Notes under the pieces: model-generated
Told to the model about the DNA's origin: nothing
The model's input: only the letters and a program-made list of their open reading frames with translations
The model's database searches: none
Made by a program: the position numbers and the translations under genes
Assembly: GCA_029961685.1 (NCBI GenBank)
Contig: JARWKL010000009.1
Location: 26,925,208 to 26,989,207 of the forward strand
Source of the DNA: Aristolochia californica
Taxonomy: Eukaryota > Streptophyta > Magnoliopsida > Piperales > Aristolochiaceae
DNA length: 64,000 bases
Direction of reading: 5' to 3'
Shown: in pieces, positions 33,136-43,229 of the stretch
Position numbering within the stretch: position 1 is the first letter of the stretch
How the letters are laid out: the number at the start of each line of letters is the position of its first letter

Positions 33136-36001
33136 GTAAAATTTCCTGACCTTGGTTTGTTTCTAATAATTAAACTGGTTCTTTCTTTGCATTTTGTTTT
33201 TTCCAATTATTGTTTGTTGCCTGAAATCCGAACTTGGATGTGCTAGTTCGAAATTTTCCACATTTTGGTTTATATTACGTTGGTGAAGAAATTGGAACAT
33301 CTTTGGGGTTCGGATTAGACGCTCGATGGAATGGAATCCACTTACTTTTCTCACTCGTGAATAAGTCCAAGGGAGATTGACCATACTTCGTTGGCTGCCG
33401 CTGTCTGGAGTGTGGTAGTAAACCCTTCCAACCAGACACAACAGTTCGTTGGAAAAAAATTCTTCGGTCACGGTCATATGATCAGACTATTTATTTTCTT
33501 CTGTCCATTTTTTACAGCTGTGCTCTTTTTGAGTGCTGAGGCCTTTCAGAGATAAGCCTATCTGCCGTCTGGGTAGCATGTGTATCAAAGAAATAAAAAG
33601 CTAATGCACTGGCCTGCTACACCAGTCTTATATTGCTCTTATTCATATTGCTTTCTTCAACAGATCATTAAAATACTGCTTCCAAGTCACTCTATTTTCT
33701 CTTGAATTTGATGAGTATATCATATACGAGATAGATTGGGATTGTTGCCAAATCCCAATTGCTATCTCGATTGCACATTTCCAGTGCCAAGTGCTCAAAT
33801 CCAGATATCATAATCCTTAAACAAGAAGAAAAAATTATAGGCGTGGATACAGGGAAAATTGTGTATTTAACAATAAAACACGAGTAAACAGCATTGAAAA
33901 GCCCAGAGTGCTGAAATACCACTGAATTCATCATTTATAAACTTACTGTTGTTTTTTTAGTATTATCTTCTAGTACATAGAATAATTGCTGCACCACTGA
34001 TTAGTGGACTTAGTTTTGGTTAATGCCGCTTGATTTGATTAATGAGTTTGATTGTTTGGTTTAATGTTTGAAACTGGACAAGCCATAATTGATGGTCTTT
34101 TGTTAACTTTTTTTTTTTTTAATTTTTCACTATAATGCTAAAAGAGTGCCTTACTATCATTGTGAAGACAATTTAGAAAATGCAAAAGTCATAACTAAAG
34201 AAGCATGTGATTTAGCGGACCAAACAAGATGCTAATGGGATGATAATAGATGGGCTCAGTTGGGTGGCCTTGGTAGTATGGGGCTTAGATATCTTAGATG
34301 TTTTGAGTTGTCGTTTTAGAGCTTCCATATAGATATTTCTCTTTGATACAGATGCTGATTGTTTTAGAAGTCAAGACACAACTGCCTCAGGAGGGTATGT
34401 ATTTTTGCTACAAGCATGTTGTATCTTCCAGAAATACAAAATTTGAGTGAGTATTTGGAGATCACATGTTTTGATGGATAGTTTGGATGGACTCTTTGAC
34501 CTCTGACTAACCTCTGCTCCAGATGATAATATAATTCGAACAGTCTGTCTGAGAGATAGATATTAGAATTTTGAAGGAAAATTGTGGGAAGTTTTGGTCT
34601 TGTTTGTTGGAGATTTTTTCCTACACTAGTGCCTATGCTTCAGCTATAGAGAGAGGAGAGCCACAGGAGATAAGTATCCTTTTGCTACTCTTTAATTTTT
34701 ATTATTTCAATAGAAGAAGACACAGTAATTGTATGCAGTAATTTGATTTGAATATATCATCTCTCAGATTTTTGGCTCTGTTGTCATTTGTTCCAACTAG
34801 TTTTGGGTCTAGTTGGAACAAGTCCTGTAATCAGCCCTTAATTCAAAAGGGCTTATCAATTTGTTCACAAGTAACTCTTGCTTTCTTCCATTTTTTTCTT
34901 TCTTTCATGTTTTTTATGTGCATGCTCTACATTCATCTATGTTTTACTTAAATGAAGGGGAGGAATCCTTTGTGTTTTAGATTCAAGTAGTCTGGCCACT
35001 GATGAAATTTGGGATCCATCTTATTATTTAAAGATTCTTTCACATGACTCTCATTTCTTGATGGTAGATTTCTCATCCTTCATTTTATTTTTATTTTTTT
35101 ATCAACAGAAGATAAAGTTGCAGGAGATGTTCGACAAATGGAGTTTTATCCGCTACTGTTAACTATCCCAAAGGTTCAAACATGGCGTGTTTCTAATTTC
35201 CTGTAAGATATTAATTCATAGTTTAAACGTGGATGAAATTTAGAGGACGCAGTTAATAGAGATGAATGTGGGGGTGAAATAACCTTACGTAGAAGAGGTT
35301 AGATGTGTTATTGAATGGTGATGTAAATCAAAATGAGGTGCAAGTATGTTATCCTTTACAATGTGCAAAAGATTATCCCTCTTGAACCTTCAGCTCTTAA
35401 TCTTTGTACCCTTAGATCTTGAGCTCTTTAACCCCACCAACTCCTCCCCTTACCACAACTGGTAGTCCATGTTTTGTTGTTCTGTATGCTTAAAACGCTT
35501 CCAGTAGCTTGTTAGTATCATTTAGCAATGCTTTTTAGCCGTACCCTATGTTCACAATTACTAAAAGGCCTCTATAAATTAACCTCTTTTTTGAGATATG
35601 TGTGGACCATGTTATAGGTTTGGGTATTTTGCTGGCTCCAAGTTTTGATCTATTATGATGTGTGATATATAAGTGTGTGCACATACTTAAAAAAAAGGAA
35701 AGATATACAAGGATATGTGTTTTTTTTCCTGTTAGAGGTTTTTGGAATCTTTGTAGTCTATGTGAATTTTCATTTTCAAAGACTTGGAAATGAAAAAAAA
35801 TCAACTGTGGTATTTTCTAGATGATGTGTTTGTTTGGTGTTAATGTAGCATGTTAAACATTCTTGTTGACATTGCTTTTCTGTCAAGCTCTTGTTTGTAT
35901 CTCTACTCATGGTCGTGCATACTTTTGGTATCAATGATTGAACTTTGCTATATCACTTTTTAATAATCTTTATTTTTTTTAGATATTATATTTTTAAGTG
36001 T
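33136..36001 (+). other. Putative 5'-UTR intron of CBL, part without recognised elements
   Basis: An AT- and T-rich stretch of about 2.9 kb with scattered short open frames (for example 33163-33477 minus and 34748-34951 plus) that show no domain or motif. I see no transposon signature here. It looks like ordinary intron. Confidence 0.35.
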
Positions 36002-36815
36002 TTCCTGAGTGGTCATTTAAAAAACAAAGTGTTTCCTGAGAGGATCTTTAAGCTCAAAATGGGAAGAGCGCTGAAAGGGGCCATTTGGGTATGCTCAATG
36101 TAATAGAGCTTTTATAAAGTACTTTTTTATTAAGTCTAATACATCTATGAGGTTTCTTCTTATGTAAAAAGCTTGTATGGAAAATAAAAGGGAATAGTTA
36201 CTTCTTATACTTGAGCCCATAAATTGTGTTTGGATAACCTTATTTAAAAATTGCATCTTGACTTTAGCAAGACAAACATTTCCCTTCTTAAGTATATATT
36301 AATAGCTATTTTAAGAATCAAATGTTATAATTAATTTTATCTTATTTCCTGCACACAACAAAAATACAAACTTCAAATATAGTCAAAAAACTTTTTCTGT
36401 ACGATTACCAAAAAAAACATGAAACATGACTTGCAATGGTTTTTGGTTATAATAACCTTTATTAATAGCTATGTGAAGAATCAAATGTCAAAATTAATTC
36501 TATCTTGTTTCCTTAACACAAACACAAATACTAACTCCTATTATAGCCAGAAAACTTTTCGTAGTGTAGTTACCAAAAATACCCTACCATGAAACATGAC
36601 TTGCAATGGGTTTTTGGTATAATTACCTACATTTGGAACTAAGCAACCAAATGTGGCTGACTATTTACAACAAATAAATCTAAAAATATTATAATAAAAG
36701 TAGATGAATCTTAGCATCTCTGAACCACCATCATCTCAAAAGAAATTTCGAGTGCTCATTCCATTTTGAGCTTAGAGGCCCATTGAGAGAAATACACTAA
36801 AATAGACAAATTATA
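36002..36815. mobile_element. Possible MITE with internal tandem duplication
   Basis: Imperfect inverted ends: the left has TTAAGCTCAAAATGGGAA near 36050 and the right has TTCCATTTTGAGCTTAGAGG near 36760. Between them lies a tandem duplication of about 173 bp (36300-36472 and 36473-36640; both units start TAATAGCTAT and contain ATGAAACATGACTTGCAATG). It has no coding capacity. The exact termini and target duplication are not clear, so the boundaries are approximate. Confidence 0.4.
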
Positions 36816-37062
36816 TTAAAAATAAAAAATATTGAAATGCAGCAAAAATAATTCAATTGTTGAGACTTCATTTAATAGGAGGTTTGTCTAATTACTATAA
36901 AGGATAACTTTTTAGCTGATGAGACACTTGAAGATGGTATCTTTGATTCAGCAATTTTCTCAGGAAGCCCCTATATTGAAGGGAAGGAAATTGTGCCTGC
37001 AACAAACATGTGATAAAATTAAAAGAAGTCTGTGATCCAATGTGGTGTTTTTTTTTTATTTT

Positions 37063-38005
37063 GTTTTTTTTTATAAAGATGTATTTATATAAACAAGATA
37101 AATTACAGAAGAGGAGGGAGCAGATCCCTTACAACCAGCGATTATAGGGTAGCTCCTTGCTTGGCAAGCACATCTACTGCTGAATTTGCGGATCTCGGAA
37201 TGTGAAACCAAATACAAGATACAATTGAGGTAATTTCTAAAATCTCCCGAAACATATCCCAATGTTGCCACGGGGGAGGGGAAATGTACACTCATACCAT
37301 CCAATGACCACCTTTGAGTCCTGTTCGATATGAAGAGGACCACTGCACTTGTCTCTGAAAGAGCCCAGAGAGGAGGCCATGACGCTTTGCTAACGTAGAG
37401 TCGGATATGCCTAGAGGGCCGGCATATGAGAAAAACTAATTACCGAAATGATCCGAAGTAACCCCTCCGAAACCAGAAATCCCAGGATTACCAAGAGAAG
37501 AGCCATCAAAGTTCAACTTAAGTTAACTAGGTTTAGGAGGAATCCGTTCTTGCAAAACCGGGACCTTTGTCCCAGAGTGCATCATTGCCAAATTTCTCCA
37601 ATTTTCACGGATAGGGGTGCCGACAAATGAGGAGAAAGACTTCTTAGTTAGAAGTCAAGTAGATATATGACCCACCACTCGGTCCGCGAGCCAATCTGCA
37701 GATTCACTTTTTGCATCAAATCATCTTCCATTGCGTTCATTCCAAAGCCCCCACGGGATGAAACTAGCACAAGCAGTGAACATCACATTTTCGAGGCTAG
37801 GTAGAGGGGTACCAATGAGTGACCTACTGAAGGAGATCAGATCAGCCGCCAAGCAGAATTGTAACCCCAACATACTAAGAATGGAACTCCACACCTTCCA
37901 TGAGAATATACATTGAAGCAAAATGTGGCTTGCGGTTTTAGCTTTAGTGTTGTAAAAAGGGCAGAGGGGGTCAATTGAGGGGTGACCTCTTCTTCTAAGC
38001 ACGTC
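37063..38005 (-). pseudogene. LINE 3' fragment (zinc-binding and RNase H regions)
   Basis: Minus-strand end of an L1-type plant LINE. The zf-RVT domain reads RRRGHPSIDPLCPF, then KTASHILLQC (37850-38000), followed by a WNERN segment at about 37725. A degraded RNase H part follows to about 37080. T-rich sequence at 37048-37072 on the plus strand would be the poly-A tail. The 5' part is missing: at about 38005 it meets a plus-strand LINE head to head. Confidence 0.75.
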
Positions 38006-38009
38006 TGCC

Positions 38010-40570
38010 GGTTGATCGGTCTCACCACTAGTGCCTATAAGGTGATTGCACGCCTCGCTAATTGCCTCAGGGCAGTTCTCCCTATTGCCATTCATCATGG
38101 CCAAAGTGCTTTTATCAAGGGAAGGAACATATTAGATTCAACCATGGCATGTCACGAGCTCATCCACCTTTTTAAGGTTTTAAAGCTCCCCAGATTCATC
38201 CTCAAGCTTGATTTTGAGAAAGCCTTCGACAGAGTTAACTGGAAGCTTCTGGACATTCTCTTGGAGAAGATGGGATTTGGGAAAAAACGGCTCTTCTGGA
38301 TCCAAAGCTGCATCTCCGTTCTCCTCAACGGAACGATCTGCGGGTATTTTTAGGGATCCAAGGGAATCAGACAGGGAGACCCCCTTTCCCCCTTGCTTTT
38401 CAATGTGGTGGTAGAATATCTCTCTGCCTTGATCTAATCGGCCAAGAACTTGGGATGGTTCCTCTCCATAGCGGACTGTGCAACCTTTGATATACTGATC
38501 CTTCAATTTGCAGATGATACCATTTGATTTGGGGTTGGTACTATGGATCTGATCAGGAAGCTGCGTGCTATTTTGGGATTATTTGAATTGGCTTTTGGTC
38601 AAAACATCAACTGGAAGAAAACCACTCTCCTAGGCTACCGCATCGACTCATCCGTGCTCTGGGGCATGGTTGACTACTTGGGATGCTCTTTGGGAAATTT
38701 GCCAGTTACATGTCTAGGGCTCCCACTTTTTGATTCTTGGCCTTCAGTGTCGCTTTGGTCCCCCCTTATTGAGAAATTTGAGAAGAGACTAGCTACTTAA
38801 GAGGGGTAAGCTTTTATCTACATCGGGGCGTCTCACTCTCCTCAAGTTTTGTTTGACAGGGCTGCCAAACTATCTGTTATCATTCATGCACTATCCGGCC
38901 TCCATTTGCTCCAAGATTGACGCCATCCGTCGGCGCTTTCTATGGAACACCTTCGTTATAGGGGTGGTTTAGGCATTCGACCTACGAAGGAAATGATCAA
39001 AGCCCTTATGCTCAAATGGAATTGGAACTTTAATGTCAAGCATAATAGTCTATGGAGAGATATGGTTAGGTTTTACCTTCAATTTTCGGGTGCCTGGTGG
39101 AGAGAGGGTGGCGTCACTTGCCTCCTATCCCTGATATGAAAATTAGTTCAAAAGCTCCTCCCAGTATTCAGAGATGCAACTTCCTTTTACACAGGTAATG
39201 GAAGGACCCTCTTCTTCTAGTCGGATGAATGGTCCGGCCCCTGCCCCCTCTCTGAGGTCTTCTTGGGACTCTCTAGGGTGGATAGGGACTTCTCTTGTTT
39301 AGTGGTTGATTCTTGGAGGGAACAATCTTGGAGTTTCCGATTTTGTCAGGGACTAAATGATGAGGAAACTTCGCCTTTTTGTTCTCTACTCGCCAGACTT
39401 AGTAGCACTACTATCCATGAGCATGCAATTGATAAACTGACATGGAAGCCCAATATTAATGGCCGATTCACGGTTGCCTCCGCCTACTCTCATATCAAAA
39501 AGCAAGACTATAGTATGCATGAGCACAAGGCAAACCTTGCATGGAAGCTCTCAACACCTAGTAAAATCAAATTTTTTCGTGTGGACGACCATCAGGGGAC
39601 AAATCCTCTCCTTTGACAACCTCCATAAAAGAGGCTACACCGCCCCTAATCGTACCTGTCCCCTTTGTGGTGTGTACGATGAGACAGTTTAGCATGTTCT
39701 CTTACATTGTGGGTTTTCTTGGAAGTCTGGATGAAGATCTTTTAGAAGATTGGACTCTAAATAGGGCTACACCAGGATCTCTTCGACACCTATGAGATGG
39801 TTATGGGGATCCGCCTTCCTAGGTGGGGTAAGTTAATTCTCTTGGCATGCCTTCTGCATGTCCCATGGTGCCTATGGCTCGAGTGAAATAACCGGAGATT
39901 CAACTCTAAGACTAGCACCCCGGACAATACGGCTTCTTATGCAGTAGGCCTTATCTTGAGCTGGTTACATACTGGGAAGAATTTGCCTCTCTATCGGGTG
40001 TTTTCCTTCAGGAAAACTGGAGTTTGATCACTCTTATGGCGGGCTCCTATAGGACTTTGGTTATGAAAACTTGGGATCCTCCCCTTTGTGACAACATCAA
40101 ACTCAATTTTGATGCCAGTATTTTAGGCTGGCCTAGGCCGGTTGGAGCCGATGGTGTTTTCAGAGATAGCAGTGGAGCCCCTATTCTATCTTATGCTGGG
40201 CTGGTGGGCATTGCTGATTCAAATATTGCTGAAGTGAACGCTTTTCTATTCGGCCTCTAAATATTCAAGGATCGTCTCCATGGCAAGTTGATTATTGAAG
40301 GAGACTCAAAGACTATCATCAATTGGTGTTCAAAAGATAGCTCCTCCCCTGGGCGCCTCTGGCCTATCATTAATTGTATTGCTGACATTGTATCATCTAT
40401 TCATTATGATTGGAATCTCATTCCTAGATCAGCCAATTATTTGGTTAATAAATTAGCAAAATTAAGAACCTCCCAACAATCTCTCATTGTTTGGGAAGGC
40501 TTCCCCCTTTTGTAATATGCTCGTTTGAGCTTTTGTCTTAATAAAATTCAGCATCATTAAAAATAAAGAA
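38010..40570 (+). pseudogene. LINE fragment: RT, zinc-binding region and RNase H
   Basis: 5'-truncated L1-type ORF2. RT begins at LTTSAYKVIARLANCL (about 38020) and carries QSAFIKGRNILD, LDFEKAFDRVNW (about 38208) and GIRQGDPLSPLLFN (about 38364-38405). QFADDTI follows near 38506, with the catalytic ADD intact but a stop just after it. The zf-RVT part (NRTCPLCGVYDETV, about 39650-39692) and RNase H (LNFDASILGWPRPVGADG at 40108, then EGDSKTIINWC and RSANYLVNKLAK) follow. The reading ends at 40515 with an A-rich tail near 40550-40577. Frameshifts at several places make it dead. Confidence 0.85.
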
Positions 40571-40906
40571 AAGTAAAACTTCAATCAGCCATAATACCCC
40601 CATCAATTCTTCATCAAACCTTGCCTTGCCCCAAATCACATACTTATTGCTCCATCTAATCAATGACCCAATCAATATTTCACCCAACCATCCAACAAAG
40701 CACTCTCCCAAACTTCCACTTTCCTTGAAAACTTATCCAAACCATTCATCATCGACACCCATCCATGATAATCATCATGAGCCAAACCAATCCAATCAAA
40801 TTTCCAAATCAATCTCTGAGATTGGTGAAAATCATACACTACATATCTCTCAAAGCAGATTATTTATCCTCATAGAACTCCTTGGTCTGCTTTGTCCATT
40901 GTTCCT
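40571..40906. other. Short intronic stretch with no recognised feature
   Basis: C- and A-rich on the plus strand (CCAAACCATTCATCATCG-like) with an open frame but no domain. It separates the LINE tail from the TRIM. Confidence 0.4.
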
Positions 40907-41340
40907 TGTTAAGTTGGGTCCAAGGCCCATCCCAAAATGACTAGCCAACTTAGGAAACCACTTTCCTAACTAATAAACTCAAGATTTTTGTACTCATTAA
41001 TCCACGTGGGACTATTCCTTAACACTCCCCTTCACAGGTAGGCCCTCTTTTGTGGCTCTACAAGTGGATAGTTTTAGGTGTAGGCCCTCTTTTTGTGGCT
41101 CCATAAGTGGATAGTTTAGGTGTAGGCCCTCTTTTTGTGGCTCTACAAGTAGATAGTTTAGGTGTAGGCCTTCTTTTATGGTTCTACAAGTGGAGAGTTT
41201 AGGTGTAGGCTCACATATGAGTACTTGCTCTGATACCATGTTAAGTTGTTCCAAGGCCCGTCCCAAAATGACTAGCCAACTTAGGAAACCTCTTTCCTAA
41301 CTAATAAACTCAAGATTTTTGTACTCAAGATTCCTTAACA
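40907..41340 (-). mobile_element. TRIM: 434-bp miniature LTR element
   Basis: Two short direct repeats, 40907-41024 (118 bp) and 41239-41340 (102 bp), open TGTTAAGTT and close CCTTAACA on the plus strand. On the minus strand the 5' LTR (41340 to 41239) is followed by the primer site TGGTATCAGAGCAAG. The 3' LTR (41024 to 40907) is preceded by the purine tract GAAGGGGAG. The interior of about 214 bp consists mainly of four 42-bp tandem units and has no gag or pol. These features together define a terminal-repeat retrotransposon in miniature. I could not find a clean 5-bp target duplication. Confidence 0.8.
41038..41215. repeat. Four-plus 42-bp tandem repeats inside the TRIM
   Basis: Units start GTAGGCC at 41038, 41080, 41122, 41164 and 41205 (the last partial). 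The period is 42 bp (41 in the fourth). As 42 is divisible by three, the minus strand stays open through the array as a 14-residue repeat (KEGLHLNY...EPQ), with no start context suggesting real translation. Confidence 0.9.
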
Positions 41341-41489
41341 CTAAAACATATATCAGGAGAAACTTTTGTCAATCACCTACAACTCCAACAATCAACGCCC
41401 AATGCTGATGCTGATCCAGGTACTCCTATTTCCATCCAATGCCCATGTTGATGCTGATCCAGGTACTACTTCCATTCTTGGACAAAGGG

Positions 41490-42515
41490 ATAGGTCGCCA
41501 TCCAAAAGTTATGAGTCCTCCTCTATTTTAGGGTCTCCAAAAGAATTTTTTTTCTTGTGGAGTGCTTTGCATGGGAAAAATTTCACTTGTGATAATACGC
41601 TGTAGGGCTAGCGGCTTTTATCTCTAACCCTTTATGCTTTGTGGAGTTGAGAGCAAAACAACCAACCACTTGCTACTTCATTGCAGATTTTCTTGGTGCA
41701 TTTGAAACAGATTTCTTGGGTTCGTTGGGATGAGTTTATGTATCACAACATCTATTTTTGAATTCCTTTATCTATGTTCAGGGATTCGTCTTCCTATGCG
41801 TGGGAAAATTATGATGCAAATTTGTTTAGGCTTCATTCCTTGGATGATCTGGTCGGAGAGGAATTTTAGACATTTTCAAGAAGTATCTTCTTCATGGGAG
41901 TTTTTGGCTGTGAAGGCTTTATCTCATGGAGTTATTTAATGATATTTCTAGTGACATGTTGACAAACAGCTGGGCTTAGATTGCTTTACATCATTCGGTT
42001 TCTCTCCCTAAGATGGTTGAATGGTTTCCTTCTGATTTTCATCCTATAAAGATTAAAATTTTGATGGATCATCTTTGGAGAACCTTGATCCTAAGGGTAT
42101 GGTGGTGTATTTAGAGGATCTTCTGGCAGAATCTTGACATCCTTTTCGGGGCCTATTGGTATCTTTGACGCTTCTTCAGTAGAGCTTCTTGCTCTTAGGC
42201 AAGGTCTTTGTATTTCTTGTGAGAAATATTAAGGGCAATTTCATGGTGAAGGGGATTATGTAAGTGTGATTAGTTGGTGTGAGGGCAAGAAATCTCCTCC
42301 TTGGCGGCATTGGCTTTGTTTCTATGAGATTCAAGACTTTAGCTAGTGTTTTTGTTTGTAAATGGAGTTTGATTCCTAGATCTGCTAATAGCTTAGCTGA
42401 TTCTTTAGTTAAGGAGGGGGTCTCTCTTCAATCTCTCCTTGTAAGAGATTCTCCTTTTTTATGTTTTTTTTGTTTGCCTCTTGGCTTCTTAATATAATCA
42501 CGTTTTTTCTCAAAA
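41490..42515 (+). pseudogene. LINE 3' fragment (zinc-binding region and RNase H)
   Basis: Plus-strand remnant: FFLWSALHGKNFTCDN at about 41549-41597 is the zf-RVT entrance. FIPWMIWSERNFRHFQ lies at 41841, followed by an RNase H with LLALRQGLCIS-like sequence near 42190 and WSLIPRSANSLADSLVKEG (about 42364-42420). The end is A-rich (TCTCAAAAAAATAG, about 42508). It is frameshifted throughout and 5'-truncated. Confidence 0.78.
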
Positions 42516-42519
42516 AAAT

Positions 42520-43138
42520 AGCAGAATTGGAGTGGCTAAGAAGAGTTGATATTTTCATATGAAAAGCAGCTTTTCTAATACCCCATCAAGTTCAAAGCTT
42601 GAACCACGAGATTGAAAAGGAGGGAGGAGAAAGGTTCCCTTGCCTGGGACCCTTGTTGCCCCATAGCGTCCATTGTTCCCTGATTTATTAGAATTTTAGA
42701 ATTTTTTTTTGAAATTGTAAAATTTATAATTTAGTTGAGGTAATGCAACTATTTATCTATAGCCTTCATTTGCATCTAAGTCCTATCTTCTCCATAATCT
42801 TGTTTAAAAACCCAATTAACTTTTTTAACTGCTAACTCGAGGTCAAGCTTACCATGAGATTGAAAAGGAGAGGGGTGAAAGGGTCTCCTTGTTTGAGACC
42901 CTCGTTGCCCATAGTGTTCATTTCTTCCTTCATTTATTAGAATTGAGAATTTGGCTGAGGTAATGCAACTATTTACCATAGCCTCCATTTGCATCCGAGT
43001 TGCATCTTCTCCATAATCTTGTCTAAAAACCCAATTTACTCTTTTGAATGCTTACTCGAGGTCAAGCTTGAGGATGACTTTTGCTTTGAACTCTTTGATA
43101 TGGTGATGAATGAGTTTATGAGCGGCTAAGGCAAAATC
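42520..43138 (-). pseudogene. Old LINE, RT segment with 248-bp tandem duplication (right part at 47217)
   Basis: On the minus strand the RT motif NEGLKQGDPFTPLLFNLMV is readable at about 42855-42910. Upstream of it (to the right) lie KLDLE and VNWVFKQDYGEDRT-like pieces at 42776-43030. The segment occurs twice, starting at 42603 and 42851 (plus-strand ACCAYGAGATTGAAAAGGA), a period of 248 bp. LINE-A inserted at 43139-43157 and separated this part from 47217-47800. Confidence 0.7.
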
Positions 43139-43157
43139 TAGGATCTGTCTACCTTTT
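43139..43157 (+). other. Target-site duplication of LINE-A, left copy
   Basis: TAGGATCTGTCTACCTTTT here is repeated exactly at 47198-47216. A T run follows at once; it is the complement of the LINE poly-A tail. Confidence 0.9.
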
Positions 43158-43229
43158 TTTTTTTTTTAGGAAAGTGATGATTTTATTAAAACCAGAAGCA
43201 AAACAAACAAGATTAGGCAGACCTCCCCC

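Noticed and set aside
33163..33477. 104-residue minus-strand frame in the putative 5'-UTR intron
   Set aside because: No motif, no start or splice context, and it lies just inside a proposed intron of the opposite strand.
34748..34951. Small plus-strand frame ending in a hydrophobic segment
   Set aside because: The Phe/Leu richness comes from a T-rich tract; no signal peptide context or conservation can be argued.
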